Shown here: one piece after another, positions 9,540-18,490 of the stretch | How the letters are laid out: every line of letters starts with the position of its first letter | Position numbering within the stretch: position 1 is the first letter of the stretch | Origin: Brevibacterium jeotgali | GTDB lineage: Bacteria; Actinomycetota; Actinomycetes; Actinomycetales; Brevibacteriaceae | NCBI RefSeq assembly: GCF_900169175.1 | Contig: NZ_FXZM01000008.1 | Location: 121,141-185,140, forward strand | Direction: 5' to 3' | Length of the DNA stretch: 64,000 nt | Translations under genes and position numbers: made by a program | Notes under the pieces: model-generated | Database searches by the model: none | Told to the model about the DNA's origin: nothing | What the model saw: only the letters and a program-made list of their open reading frames with translations

Positions 9540-11039
9540 TCAGCTCCCGTCGGTGGACGCCCGGTCGCGGATGTCCACGTAGTCGCTGACGTCCTCCGGA
9601 GCCCACGTGTCCACGTTCGCCAGATCGGGCATGTCCGAGGAGAGGAAGATCGGGTCCTCCCCCTTGGCGGCCTTGGCCCGGTAGTCGCGCAGCAGGCGCA
9701 TCGCCGTCGGAGCGAGGATCGTGATGACGACGAGGTTGATGAGCGCGATGACGACCATCGTCACCCCGGCGATCGACCAGGCGAGCTCCACGGAGATGAC
9801 GGAGCCGATGAACACCATCGCGACCACGGACACCCCGAACGTCAGGTGCCAGCCGCGCTTCGCCGTGAGGAAGTGGACGTTCGCCTCACCGTATGAGTAG
9901 TTGCCCAGCACGGACGTGAACGCGAGCAGCAGCATGATGACGCCCAGGAGGACCGCCGACCATGCTCCCAGGCTCGCGGTCAGCGACTCCTGGACCATGA
10001 CGAGGCCCTCGCCGCCGGTCGAGGGGTCCGGGAACGCCACGAGCACGATGAACGCGGTGATCGTGCAGACGAGCAGCGTGTCGAAGTAGACGCCCAGCGT
10101 CTGGACGAGACCCTGCTTGACGGGGTGGCTGACCGAGGCGGTCGCAGCGACGTTCGGCACCGAGCCCATGCCCGCCTCGTTGGAGAGCATTCCGCGCTGC
10201 ACGCCGTTGACGATCGCAGCGCCGATGCCGCCGCCCACCGCGGCCTGCGGGCTGAAGGCACCCTCGAACATCTGACCGAAGACGCGGGGCACCTCGCCGA
10301 CATTCATGCCGATGACGATGAGGCCCACCAGCAGATAGACGACCGCCATGATCGGGACCATGCTCTGGGCCACGTTCGCCACGCGGCGCATGCCGCCGAT
10401 CACGATGCCCGCGGTGACGAGCGCGAGCACGATGCCCAGGAGGAACGGCAGCCACGGCAGGCCGGCGGGATCTGTGAACGTCCCGACCGCACCGCTCACG
10501 GCATCGGTGATCGTGTTGGCCTGCAGCGAGGTGAACGCCAGCGCGAAGCAGAAGATGAAGAGAAGCGCGAAGAACGCGCCGAACCCACGGGTGCCCAGGC
10601 CACGGTGGATGTAGAAGGCCGGCCCGCCCTTGTAGGTGTCCTCGGCACGGACCTTGTACAGCTGAGCCAGAGTCGACTCGATGAAGCTCGCTGCCGAGGT
10701 GAAGAGGCACATGATCCACATCCACACGACGGCGCCGGGGCCGCCGATGAAGAACGCGCCGGCGACGCCGGACACGTTGCCCGTGCCCACGCGGGCGGCC
10801 GCGGAGATCAGGAACGCCTGGAACGCGGACAGCTACTTCGTGTCATGCTTGGCGCCCTCGTCGGACTGCGGATTCTCCCTGATGGACTGGAACATCGCCG
10901 GCAGCATACGGAACTGGACGGCGCCGGTGCGCAGCGTGAAGTACAGGGCGAGCAGCCCGACGACGGGCATGCCCAGCCAGGTCCACAGCCAGCCTTCGGC
11001 GTTGCCGAGCCAGGCGTTGAAATCTTCTACGAGTCCCAT
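9540..11039 (-). pseudogene. AGCS alanine/sodium symporter, interrupted by one amber codon
   Basis: The protein would be a ~499-residue membrane symporter for alanine or glycine with sodium. Residues 1-68 (GLVEDFNAWLGN ... VQFRMLPAMF) and everything after the break (LSAFQAFLISAAARVGTGNVSGVAGAF onward) match the family. Between them an in-frame TAG at 10835-10833 interrupts the last part of the first cytoplasmic loop, and the frame continues without any shift. The downstream part has a GTG at 10790, but starting there would lose the first membrane helix and the loop before the VGTGN motif. Causes could be a real nonsense mutation, a single base-calling error or, less likely, suppression. Coding quality after the stop is intact, so any loss must be recent. 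Confidence 0.85.
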
Positions 11040-11159
11040 ACGCGCCACGATAGTCGGACCGGAGGAGGAGGTGACGAGGAGCACCCCTGCTATGACGTGA
11101 CTCACCTCGACGCGCCGCAGCGTGAGCGCGGCAGCGCAGCCTGGTCGAGGCTCAGCGGA

Positions 11160-11771
11160 TCAGCCCAGGCCGCGGGCCTCGAGAGCGCGTCCGGTGTCCT
11201 GCGCGTACTTCACCGTCCCCAGCACCAGGGGGATGGTGCGTGCGCGCAGGGAGGCGTCGAGACCTCGGGCGCGGGCGGAGTCTCCGGCGACCCGTGCGAG
11301 GTCGGCGATGACGGGGAGGCTGCGGACCACCAGTCCGGCCGCCAGTCCGACGGTCGCCGGTCGCAGACCGACGAACCGCAGCGGCCAGGCGAGGACTTCG
11401 AACACAGCGATCAGCTCGCCCACCGTCGTGGACAGCATGAGCAGAGCGGCCGCGAGGATGCACACGACGATGGTCGAGGAGAGCCTCAGGCCGGTGGTCC
11501 AGTCCGTCAGCCACAGGTGCGCGGCGACGACCGCCACGATGATCAAGCCGATCCGCCAGACGGGGGCGACGAGTTCGCGCAGCGGCAGGCGGGCGCTGAG
11601 GGCCGCGGCGACGATGAGCACGATGAGGCCCGCGTTCACCTGCGCGTCGCGCGTCGCGAGCACGATGACGCTCAGTGAGGCGACTCCACCGAGCTTCGTC
11701 CACGCGGGCGATCGGTGCAGCCATGAGTGACCGGGGATCCGGCGCCCCAGGAAGCGCTGGCGGGCCTTCAC
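11160..11771 (-). CDS. bioN: Energy-coupling factor transmembrane protein BioN (biotin ECF transporter)
   Basis: This 203-residue EcfT-type membrane subunit transmits ATPase movement to the biotin-binding S-component. The N-terminus carries the positively charged HSWLHRSPAWTK segment common to BioN. Hydrophobic helices follow, and the coupling helix region has GDSARARGLDAS, matching the family ARG signature, with a later EARGLG. The GTG start lies 10 bases after the bioM stop. It is the last gene of bioY-bioM-bioN. Confidence 0.88.
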   Translation of the reverse strand: MKARQRFLGRRIPGHSWLHRSPAWTKLGGVASLSVIVLATRDAQVNAGLIVLIVAAALSARLPLRELVAPVWRIGLIIVAVVAAHLWLTDWTTGLRLSSTIVVCILAAALLMLSTTVGELIAVFEVLAWPLRFVGLRPATVGLAAGLVVRSLPVIADLARVAGDSARARGLDASLRARTIPLVLGTVKYAQDTGRALEARGLG

Positions 11772-11781
11772 GCGCGGACCG

Positions 11782-12588
11782 TCACTCGGGGCCCTGAGCG
11801 GCTCGCGATTCCTCGGCGACCACTGCGCGGTAGGCGGCGACGACGTCGGCGGGCGCGCCGTCCGCGTGGAGTCGGCCCTCGTGGATGAGGAGGGTGCGCT
11901 GGGCGTCATGGGCGACATCGAGGTCGTGGGTGGAGAGGAGGGTGCGGACCCCGCGGCGGGTGACGAGGTCGGCGAGCACGCCGCGCAGCTTCTCCCTGTT
12001 CGCCAGATCCAGCAGGGTCGTGGGCTCGTCGAGCACCAGCACCGCCGGGTCGACGGCGAGGACGGTCGCCAGGGCCACGAGCTGCCTCTGCCCGCCGGAC
12101 AGTTCGTACACGCTGCGCTGCGCGAGGTCGGCGACCCCCAGCTCGTCGAGGACAGCGAGGGCGCGGGAGCGCCTCTCTCGCCGGTCGCGGACCAGGCGCT
12201 TGAGGGAGAGCTCGACGTCCTCGAGCGGGGTGGGCATGACGAGCTGCGCGGCCGGGTCCGTGAACACGAACCCGACGCGGCGCCGGACCGCACGGCCGCG
12301 GTCCGCGACGTCGAGCCCATCGACGACCACCCTCCCCTCATCGGCGGGGATGAGCCCGTTGATGAGCTGGAGGAGCGTCGACTTGCCGGACCCGTTCGCT
12401 CCGATGACGGTCACCGTCGGCTCCGTGAGGGTGCACGTGACGTCCGTGAGCACCGTGCGGCGCGCTGCCTCATCCGGACGGCGATCGCTCGATGGTTCGA
12501 GCACGTGCACGCCGACGCGATCGAAGACGATCGCTGCGTCGGCCGGCTGCGGATGAGCGTCGGCCGGCTGCGGATGCGGCGTGGTCAT
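11782..12588 (-). CDS. bioM: Biotin ECF transporter ATPase BioM
   Basis: This 268-residue ABC ATPase powers biotin uptake. Walker A is GANGSGKS at 63-70, the ABC signature LSGGQ at 163-167 and Walker B VLVLDEP around 184-189; the H-loop histidine lies in LLSTHDLD. A 12-residue duplicated HPQPADA stretch opens the protein. The ATG overlaps the bioY stop as ATGA, so the S-component and ATPase are translationally coupled. Expression should follow the BioQ-like operators upstream of bioY. Confidence 0.92.
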   Translation of the reverse strand: MTTPHPQPADAHPQPADAAIVFDRVGVHVLEPSSDRRPDEAARRTVLTDVTCTLTEPTVTVIGANGSGKSTLLQLINGLIPADEGRVVVDGLDVADRGRAVRRRVGFVFTDPAAQLVMPTPLEDVELSLKRLVRDRRERRSRALAVLDELGVADLAQRSVYELSGGQRQLVALATVLAVDPAVLVLDEPTTLLDLANREKLRGVLADLVTRRGVRTLLSTHDLDVAHDAQRTLLIHEGRLHADGAPADVVAAYRAVVAEESRAAQGPE

Positions 12589-13214
12589 CGTCGGATCAGC
12601 ACAGCGGGGAATGCACGGTGGACGACGACCGCCAGAGCTGCGGCGCCCGCGTTCTTCAGCACGTCGCCCGGCCAGAAGGCCATGTCCGCGAAGAACGCCT
12701 GCGGCAGGGTGAGGCCCAGGTTGAGCGACATGCCCGCGATGCCCAGCGGGTGGACGGTGAGGAAGCTCGCGAGGAGTCCGCCGAGGAAGAGGACCAGCCA
12801 CAGCCTCCAGCCGCGCAGGCGCCTGACCGCCCATCCTGCGACTGCGCCGACCACCAGTGCGTACAGCGCGAAGCCCGCGATGTATCCGGCCGACGGCCCT
12901 GCCAGCACACCCAGGCCACCGGAGAAGTTCGAGAAGATCGGCAGGCCGATGAGTCCCAGTGCCACGTAGAGCGCGGTGGCGAGGAAGCCGCGCGCAGGCC
13001 CCAGAACCATCCCGCACAGCGCGATGGCGAGCGTCTGGAGGGTGATCGGCACGCCCGCACCGCCCGCGGGGATCGCCGGCATCGCGGCGAACACCGCGAG
13101 GAGAGCGGCGAAGACGGCGATGAACGCCAGGTCGCCGGCGCCCCATCGGCCGCGAGGGGCCGACACCTCGGACTGGGATGCCGCTCCGCGGTCCGCGGTC
13201 GCTGCCTGTGACAT
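12585..13214 (-). CDS. bioY: Biotin transporter S-component BioY
   Basis: The 209-residue membrane protein binds biotin at the outer face and is the substrate-specific unit of the ECF importer. Family features are the six-helix pattern and the loops PITLQTLAIALCGMVLGPARGF and GLPIFSNFSGGLGVLAGPSAGYI. The ATG at 13214 has a strong ribosome-binding site (GGAGGAG) about five bases away; an in-frame start 30 bases further upstream is less likely. It is the first gene of bioY-bioM-bioN. Two BioQ-like palindromes precede it, so biotin-dependent repression is expected. Confidence 0.93.
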   Translation of the reverse strand: MSQAATADRGAASQSEVSAPRGRWGAGDLAFIAVFAALLAVFAAMPAIPAGGAGVPITLQTLAIALCGMVLGPARGFLATALYVALGLIGLPIFSNFSGGLGVLAGPSAGYIAGFALYALVVGAVAGWAVRRLRGWRLWLVLFLGGLLASFLTVHPLGIAGMSLNLGLTLPQAFFADMAFWPGDVLKNAGAAALAVVVHRAFPAVLIRR

Positions 13215-13245
13215 GGGGACTCCTCCGTCTGCTCGACACCGCACT

Positions 13246-13262
13246 CCTGAACGGCGTTCAGG
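13246..13262. promoter_or_regulatory. BioQ-like operator, proximal copy
   Basis: A perfect palindrome CCTGAAC-N3-GTTCAGG matches the TGAAC-N3-GTT(C/A) type bound by the TetR-family biotin repressor BioQ of corynebacteria and mycobacteria. It is 32 bases before the bioY start codon. Confidence 0.8.
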
Positions 13263-13279
13263 GCGTGAGTCACACAGTA

Positions 13280-13296
13280 CCTGAACACCGTTCAGG
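13280..13296. promoter_or_regulatory. BioQ-like operator, distal copy
   Basis: This second perfect CCTGAAC-N3-GTTCAGG palindrome has its centre 34 bases from the first. The two sites flank the likely bioY promoter, which suggests cooperative or steric repression. Confidence 0.8.
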
Positions 13297-13372
13297 AGGC
13301 GAGGGGTCGTCTGTGGACCAGTCCCCTCGATCAGGCATCAGCCCGGTCGCCCGGCCGGTCAGCGAGCGTCCC

Positions 13373-14977
13373 TCACTCCCACTCGATCGTGCCCGGGGGC
13401 TTCGACGTCACATCGAGCACGACGCGGTTGACCTCGTCGACCTCGTTCGTGATGCGGTTGGAGATCTGCGCGAGCACGTCGAACGGCACCCGCGTCCAAT
13501 CCGCCGTCATCGCATCCTCGCTGCTGACCGGGCGGAGCACGATCGGGTGGCCATACGTGCGGCCGTCACCCTGGACGCCCACGGAGCGGACATCGGCCAG
13601 CAGCACGACCGGGCACTGCCAGATCTCATCGTCCAGGCCCGCCTGCGTGAGCTCTTCGCGGGCGATCGCGTCGGCGCGACGGAGGATCGCGAGCCGCTCC
13701 GCGGACACGGCACCGACGATGCGGATGCCCAGGCCGGGACCGGGGAACGGCTGGCGGCCGACGATGTTCTCGGGCAGACCCAGGGCGCGGCCGATCGCCC
13801 GGACCTCGTCCTTGAAGAGTTCACGCAGCGGCTCGACGAGCTGGAACTGCAGGTCCTCCGGGAGACCTCCCACGTTGTGGTGGCTCTTGATGTTCGCGGT
13901 GCCCGCCCCGCCGCCGGATTCGACGACGTCCGGGTACAGGGTGCCCTGGACGAGGAACTCGATGTCCCCGCTCTCCCCTTCACGTGACTCTGCGACGAGG
14001 TCCGCCGCGGTCTGCTCGAAGGAGCGGATGAACTCGCGGCCGATGATCTTCCGCTTCATCTCCGGATCCGTCACACCGTCGAGCTCGCCCAGGAATGTGT
14101 CGACCGCGTCGACCGTCACCAGACGCACGCCGGTCGAGCCGACGAAGTCCTCTTCGACTTGCCTCCGCTCGCCTTCGCGCAGCAGCCCGTGGTCGACGAA
14201 CACGCACGTGAGCTGGTCGCCCACAGCTCGATGCACGAGCGCTGCCGCGACTGCCGAATCGACGCCGCCGGAGAGTCCGCAGATCAGCTTCTTGTCGCCC
14301 ACCTGCTCGCGGATCCGTGCGACCTGGTCCTCGATGATCGACTGGTCCGTCCAGTCGGCCTCAAGACCTGCCACCTCGAAGAGGAAGTTCTCGAGCACCT
14401 TCTGGCCGTTCTCCGAGTGGAGGACCTCCGGGTGCCACTGGACGCCTGCACACTTCCGCGCGCGGTCCTCGAACGCGGCGATGGGGGTCGACGCGGTGGC
14501 GGCGAGGACGGAGAAGCCCGCAGGGGCGTCCGTGACGGAGTCCGCGTGGGACATCCACACCTTCTGCTCTCCGCTGACGCCGTCGAGCAGCGCGCCGCCG
14601 TCCTCGGCGACGGTCGCGACCGTCGAGCCGTACTCCCGCCTGCCGGTCTTCGAGACCGTCCCCCCGAATGCACGGGCGAGCATCTGGAAGCCGTAGCAGA
14701 TGCCGAACACCGGCACGTCCAGATCGAGGACGCCTGCCGACAGCGCTGGGGCCCCCTCTTCGTTCACCGAGGACGGACCACCGGACAGCACGATGGCGCG
14801 GGGGTCCTTCTCCGCGACCTCCTCGGCCGTGGCGGTGTGCGGGATGACCTCGGAGAAGAGGCCCGCCTCCCGCACACGGCGTGCGATGAGCTGGGCGTAC
14901 TGGGCGCCGAAGTCGACGACGAGGACCGGACGTGATTGCGGGTGCGGGATACCCGCAGCGGAGGGGGACTCACTCAT
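13373..14977 (-). CDS. guaA: GMP synthase (glutamine-hydrolysing)
   Basis: It makes GMP from XMP using glutamine and ATP. The amidotransferase domain has the nucleophile C94 in GICYGFQML and the H182/E184 pair in WHPEV. The ATP-pyrophosphatase P-loop is SGGVDS at 236-241, and the C-terminal dimer domain ends PPGTIEWE, the invariant GuaA tail. The length of 534 residues fits the family. I used the ATG of MSESPSA; an ATG nine bases upstream is also possible. A GntR gene lies 22 bases upstream on the same strand. Confidence 0.97.
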   Translation of the reverse strand: MSESPSAAGIPHPQSRPVLVVDFGAQYAQLIARRVREAGLFSEVIPHTATAEEVAEKDPRAIVLSGGPSSVNEEGAPALSAGVLDLDVPVFGICYGFQMLARAFGGTVSKTGRREYGSTVATVAEDGGALLDGVSGEQKVWMSHADSVTDAPAGFSVLAATASTPIAAFEDRARKCAGVQWHPEVLHSENGQKVLENFLFEVAGLEADWTDQSIIEDQVARIREQVGDKKLICGLSGGVDSAVAAALVHRAVGDQLTCVFVDHGLLREGERRQVEEDFVGSTGVRLVTVDAVDTFLGELDGVTDPEMKRKIIGREFIRSFEQTAADLVAESREGESGDIEFLVQGTLYPDVVESGGGAGTANIKSHHNVGGLPEDLQFQLVEPLRELFKDEVRAIGRALGLPENIVGRQPFPGPGLGIRIVGAVSAERLAILRRADAIAREELTQAGLDDEIWQCPVVLLADVRSVGVQGDGRTYGHPIVLRPVSSEDAMTADWTRVPFDVLAQISNRITNEVDEVNRVVLDVTSKPPGTIEWE

Positions 14978-14999
14978 GCGCTCCATCCTACGTCCCCCG

Positions 15000-15386
15000 T
15001 CAGCGCTCGATGGCGTCGCGCACCGCGACGACCAGCTGGGCGAGCGGCAGTCCGCGGTCACGGGCGGTGGCCACGACCTCGGCGGCGTAGGTCTCCACGG
15101 CCGGATCCAGGCCCGAGCCCGTCGGCAGATCCGCCGTATCGAACCCTTCGCTGATGCGGGTCCCGGCACCCCGACGCGTGGTGACGATCCCGGCCTCCTC
15201 GAGCTCGCGGTAGGCACGGGCGACGGTGTTCACGGCCACTCCCAGGTCTGCTGCGAGCGCACGGATCGCCGGCAGCCTGTCGCCGGCGAGCAGGGATCCG
15301 CTCGCGACTCGGGTGACGATGCCGCGGCGGATCTGCTCATAGGGAGGGGTGGAGTCGTCGAGGTCGACGGTGAGGCTGGTGGTCAT
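15000..15386 (-). CDS. GntR-family regulator, short YtrA-like type
   Basis: This 128-residue DNA-binding protein has an N-terminal GntR winged helix ([20 protein letters not shown], then [17 protein letters not shown]). Its short C-terminal tail is only ~45 residues and has no effector domain of FadR or HutC type, which fits the YtrA subfamily. Such regulators often control adjacent ABC exporters, but none is visible here. It lies between guaA and the DUF3817 gene on the same strand; its target is unknown. Confidence 0.82.
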   Translation of the reverse strand: MTTSLTVDLDDSTPPYEQIRRGIVTRVASGSLLAGDRLPAIRALAADLGVAVNTVARAYRELEEAGIVTTRRGAGTRISEGFDTADLPTGSGLDPAVETYAAEVVATARDRGLPLAQLVVAVRDAIER

Positions 15387-15432
15387 CAGGTGCTCCTGGC
15401 TTGTGCCGATCCGTCGGACATCGACGGCGAGG

Positions 15433-15876
15433 TCATTCCTTCGGTGCGACCACGACCGCGGCGTCGAGCTCCGCCTCGACCTGGCGGTGGATCCGGCGCT
15501 CCAGGATGAACGACATGACGGGCACGACGCCGGCGAGCGCGAGGATCAGCAGGCGCCCGAGCCTCCACCGCATCGCCGAGTTCAGCCAGAAGCACGCGAT
15601 GAGGTAGACGACGTAGCACCAGCCGTGGCTGATGGCGATCGCCGCAGCGAGGTCGAAGCCCCCGAAGTTCAGCGCATCAGCGGGGGAACCGCCCAGCACG
15701 AACGGCACGTAGAGGTACTTGTAGAGCATCTCGACCGTGAGGATCATGAGCATCGTGCCGGTGATGAGCGCCAGCACGCGGTAGAACCGCACGGCGTTCC
15801 GGGCGGAGGTGAACTGCTTGACCGTCCACACCTCGTCCGGGTCGAACTGCGGCGGGGCATCGGGGTTCGGCGTCAC
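15433..15876 (-). CDS. DUF3817 integral membrane protein
   Basis: The 147-residue protein has four predicted helices. Its RFYRVLALITGTMLMILTVEML and HGWCYVVYLIACFWL segments are typical of DUF3817 proteins, which in actinobacteria often sit beside SURF1 or guaA. Function is unknown. The GTG start overlaps the SURF1 stop by four bases (GTGA), so the two are coupled. Confidence 0.85.
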   Translation of the reverse strand: MTPNPDAPPQFDPDEVWTVKQFTSARNAVRFYRVLALITGTMLMILTVEMLYKYLYVPFVLGGSPADALNFGGFDLAAAIAISHGWCYVVYLIACFWLNSAMRWRLGRLLILALAGVVPVMSFILERRIHRQVEAELDAAVVVAPKE

Positions 15877-16769
15877 TGCGGTGCTCCTCCTGCGTGCATG
15901 TCCTGGGTGTTTCCGGTGTGCGTGCCGCTGGTCTGCAGGTCCTTCTGACCGGCCTGCTTGACGATGACGTACTCCGTGGGCCCGCCGGCCTCCTCCTGCT
16001 GCGCACGGTATGCGTCGCGCAGCAGCTGGAGCCAGATGTAGAAGGCGAATCCGGCGAAGAAGATCCATTCGAGCGCGTAGATCGCCGACTGCCAGTCGAC
16101 GCCCCGGCCCTCCTCCTGTGCTTCGAGATCGACGTGCGGCATGCCGTCACCGGCCCCGGTCATCGAGGCGTCCTCCGGGAAGAGGATGCCGGAGTAAGTG
16201 TGGACGTCGAACCGGTTGATCAGCTGCGCCGTCGACACGCTGCGCACCTGCCCGTCGGGCAGATCGGACGCCTGCAGCGGACCCTCGACGGGTCCCAGCC
16301 GGGCCTCCATGTCGATGTCTCCCGCGGGTGCGGGATTCGCCGCCGCCGAGGCCGCATCGGCCACCCAGCCGCGGATCACCGGAACGGCGATGGGCTTGGC
16401 GACGGCCGCATCAGCACTGCTCAGCCGGGCGTCCTCACCCAGTTGCGCGCCCGCGACCTCGAACATCGTCACGACCCAGAATCCGGACTCCCCCTCGTGG
16501 ATGCGGTCGGTGACCAGCACCTCGGCATCGGGGAGGTAGCGGCCGGACAGGCTGACCCGCTGATCGATGAGGCGCTGGGGCATGGGCACCTGCGCGTCGA
16601 GCACGTCGTTGAACGGCCGCGTCGTGTCGACGTCCTGGTGGGTGAGGACGTCGTTCTTGTGCTGGGCACGGTCGACCTGCCACACGGACAGGCCGACGAA
16701 GATGCTCGCCAGGACGAGCACCAGCGCGAGGAACGACAGCCACCGCGGCGTCAGGGCGAGACGGAGCAC
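15873..16769 (-). CDS. SURF1-family cytochrome c oxidase assembly protein
   Basis: The 298-residue membrane protein follows the SURF1 layout. An N-terminal helix (~12-32) is followed by WQVDRAQHKN, then an extracytoplasmic domain with VSLSGRYLPDAEVLV and VIRGWVAD, and a C-terminal helix (YALEWIFFAGFAFYIWLQLLRDAYR). SURF1 proteins help insert heme a into aa3-type oxidase. The GTG start follows the guaB3 stop without a gap. The oxidase genes are not in this window. Confidence 0.88.
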   Translation of the reverse strand: MLRLALTPRWLSFLALVLVLASIFVGLSVWQVDRAQHKNDVLTHQDVDTTRPFNDVLDAQVPMPQRLIDQRVSLSGRYLPDAEVLVTDRIHEGESGFWVVTMFEVAGAQLGEDARLSSADAAVAKPIAVPVIRGWVADAASAAANPAPAGDIDMEARLGPVEGPLQASDLPDGQVRSVSTAQLINRFDVHTYSGILFPEDASMTGAGDGMPHVDLEAQEEGRGVDWQSAIYALEWIFFAGFAFYIWLQLLRDAYRAQQEEAGGPTEYVIVKQAGQKDLQTSGTHTGNTQDMHAGGAPQ

Positions 16770-17906
16770 TCAGGCCAGCTTCCGCTTATCGGACTCCGGG
16801 GACACGACGACGTCGACGCGCTGGAACTCCTTGAGCTCCAGGTAGCCGGAGGTCGCCATCGCACGGCGCAGCGCGCCCGCGATGTTCACTTCGCCGATCG
16901 CGGTGTGGCCGGGCCCCTGGAGCACCTGCTCCAGGGGGCCCACCGTGCCGAGCTCGACCTTGTGGCCGCGCGGCATCTGCACGTGGTGCGCCTCCGCGCC
17001 CCAGTGCGAACCGCGGCCCGGGGCTTCGTCCGCGCGCGCCAGGGCGGTGCCCAGCATGACGGCGTCGGCTCCCATCGCGAAGGCCTTGACGATATCGCCG
17101 GAGTTGCCCAGGCCGCCGTCGGCGATGACGTGCACGTAGCGGCCGCCGGACTCGTCCATGTAGTCGCGGCGCGCGGCATGGATGTCTGCGATGGCGGTGG
17201 CCATCGGCACGCGGATCCCCAGGGTGCGGTGCGTGGTGGAGGACGCGCCGCCGCCGAAGCCGACGAGCACGCCTGCGGCGCCGGTGCGCATGAGGTGGAG
17301 CGCGGTGGTGTAGGTGGCGGCCCCGCCGACGATGACGGGGACGTCGAGCTCGTAGATGAACTGCTTGAGGTTCAGGGTGCCGTCGCCGCTGGAGACGTGC
17401 TCCGCGGACACGGTCGTGCCGCGGATGACGAACAGCTCCACACCGGCTTCGACGACGGTGTTCCAGTGCTCGAGCGTGCGGGCCGGCGACAGCGCCGCGG
17501 CGACGGTCACGCCGGCGTCGCGGATCTCCTCGATGCGCGCGGTGATGAGCTCCGGTTTGATCGGCTCCGAGTAGATCTCCTGCATGCGTGCCGTGGCAGA
17601 GGCGCGGTCCAGCCGGGAGATCTCATCGAGCAGGGGCTGCGGGTCCTCGTAGCGGGTCCACAGCCCCTCGAGGTCGAGGACGCCCAGTCCGCCCAGCCTG
17701 CCCAGCGCGATCGCCGTCGCCGGGGACATCACGGAGTCCATCGGCGCGGCGATGAATGGCAGCTCGAAGCGATAGGCATCGATCTGCCACGACAGGTCGA
17801 CGTCCTTGGGGTCACGGGTACGACGGGCCGGGACCACGGCGATGTCGTCCAGCCCGTAGGCGCGACGACCCCGCTTCCCGCGACCGATCTCAATCTCTTG
17901 GCTCAC
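16770..17906 (-). CDS. guaB3: GuaB3-type IMP dehydrogenase-related protein
   Basis: This 378-residue (beta/alpha)8 protein of the IMPDH/GMP-reductase superfamily lacks CBS domains. It conserves AAPMDSVMSP near the N-terminus, VIADGGLGNSGDI and the late YLELKEFQ. In the active-site loop it reads GFGGGASSTTHR, where IMPDH has GPGSxCTTR, so serine stands at the catalytic cysteine. Loss of that cysteine is, as far as I recall, usual in actinobacterial GuaB3, whose role is unsettled. The bona fide IMPDH is at 24776. It starts with GTG, immediately after a 10-bp hairpin, and leads SURF1 and DUF3817. Confidence 0.85.
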   Translation of the reverse strand: MSQEIEIGRGKRGRRAYGLDDIAVVPARRTRDPKDVDLSWQIDAYRFELPFIAAPMDSVMSPATAIALGRLGGLGVLDLEGLWTRYEDPQPLLDEISRLDRASATARMQEIYSEPIKPELITARIEEIRDAGVTVAAALSPARTLEHWNTVVEAGVELFVIRGTTVSAEHVSSGDGTLNLKQFIYELDVPVIVGGAATYTTALHLMRTGAAGVLVGFGGGASSTTHRTLGIRVPMATAIADIHAARRDYMDESGGRYVHVIADGGLGNSGDIVKAFAMGADAVMLGTALARADEAPGRGSHWGAEAHHVQMPRGHKVELGTVGPLEQVLQGPGHTAIGEVNIAGALRRAMATSGYLELKEFQRVDVVVSPESDKRKLA

Positions 17907-17930
17907 CCGCCCAGCCTACCGGCTGGGCGG
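17907..17930 (-). promoter_or_regulatory. Perfect 10-bp hairpin abutting the guaB3 start codon
   Basis: CCGCCCAGCC-TACC-GGCTGGGCGG sits directly next to the GTG of guaB3 on the template side. It could be the terminator of the upstream mycoredoxin gene or a structure covering the ribosome site; no other Shine-Dalgarno sequence is evident. Confidence 0.6.
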
Positions 17931-18053
17931 GACGGAGATCTTCAGGGACCTGTCACGGGAGAGCGCGGCGGGCCGTGCGGCCACGAGCCCAGAGCCGACT
18001 CCGACCGCCTCCTCCAGCTCGATGCCGGAACTCCTGCGCGAGCGTGAGGTGAT

Positions 18054-18335
18054 TCACCCTGCGGCGGAGAGCTCCTCGAGCTTCGCCCTCACCTGTGCCT
18101 GCGACGGATTCGTCTGGGTGGATCCGTCGGAGAACAGGAGGGTGGGCACCGTCTGGTTGCCGCCGTTCGCCTCTTCGACGATGGCCGCACCGTTGTCGAT
18201 GTCCTCGATATTCACCTCGGTGTAGCCGATCCCGATCTGGTCGAGCTGCGGCTTGAGCCGGCGGCAGTACCCGCACCACGACGTCGTGAACATCGTGACG
18301 GCACCCTCGTCGGGCAGGAACTGCTCAGCACTCAT
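18054..18335 (-). CDS. Mycoredoxin-type glutaredoxin
   Basis: This 93-residue thioredoxin-fold protein has the redox pair C21-G-Y-C24 in FTTSWCGYCRRLKPQLD and the cis-proline region TVPTLLFSDG. Actinobacterial mycoredoxins reduce mycothiol mixed disulfides, and the size and CGYC motif fit. AGGAGAAGAC just upstream of the ATG is a good ribosome site. It precedes guaB3 on the same strand with a 147-base gap. That gap holds the guaB3 hairpin and nothing else recognised. Confidence 0.85.
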   Translation of the reverse strand: MSAEQFLPDEGAVTMFTTSWCGYCRRLKPQLDQIGIGYTEVNIEDIDNGAAIVEEANGGNQTVPTLLFSDGSTQTNPSQAQVRAKLEELSAAG

Positions 18336-18393
18336 GTCTTCTCCTCGTCTGGTGTGTTCTCACCACCGACAACAGCACACGACCCGCGGCTGT

Positions 18394-18490
18394 TCCCAGG
18401 CCAGACGTCGTGTCCCAGGCCAGACGTCGTGCCGCACACAGCCCAGACCTGCTCGCACAGTCCAGTCCTGCTCACACGCTCCAGTCCTGG
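18394..18490. repeat. Two adjacent 19-bp tandem repeats at the tenA 3' end
   Basis: One 19-bp unit (CCCAGGCCAGACGTCGTG plus a leading T) is repeated perfectly at 18394-18412 and 18413-18431. A different 19-bp unit follows at 18439-18457 and 18458-18476, with a third partial copy that runs into the tenA coding end. Confidence 0.85.

Noticed and set aside
9540..10790. C-terminal AGCS part as an independent gene starting at GTG 10790
   Set aside because: It would lack the first helix and loop conserved in all family members; a broken full-length gene explains both parts better.
15894..18047. 717-codon plus-strand frame across SURF1 and guaB3
   Set aside because: It spans several well-supported minus-strand genes and their overlaps, and has no recognisable motif.
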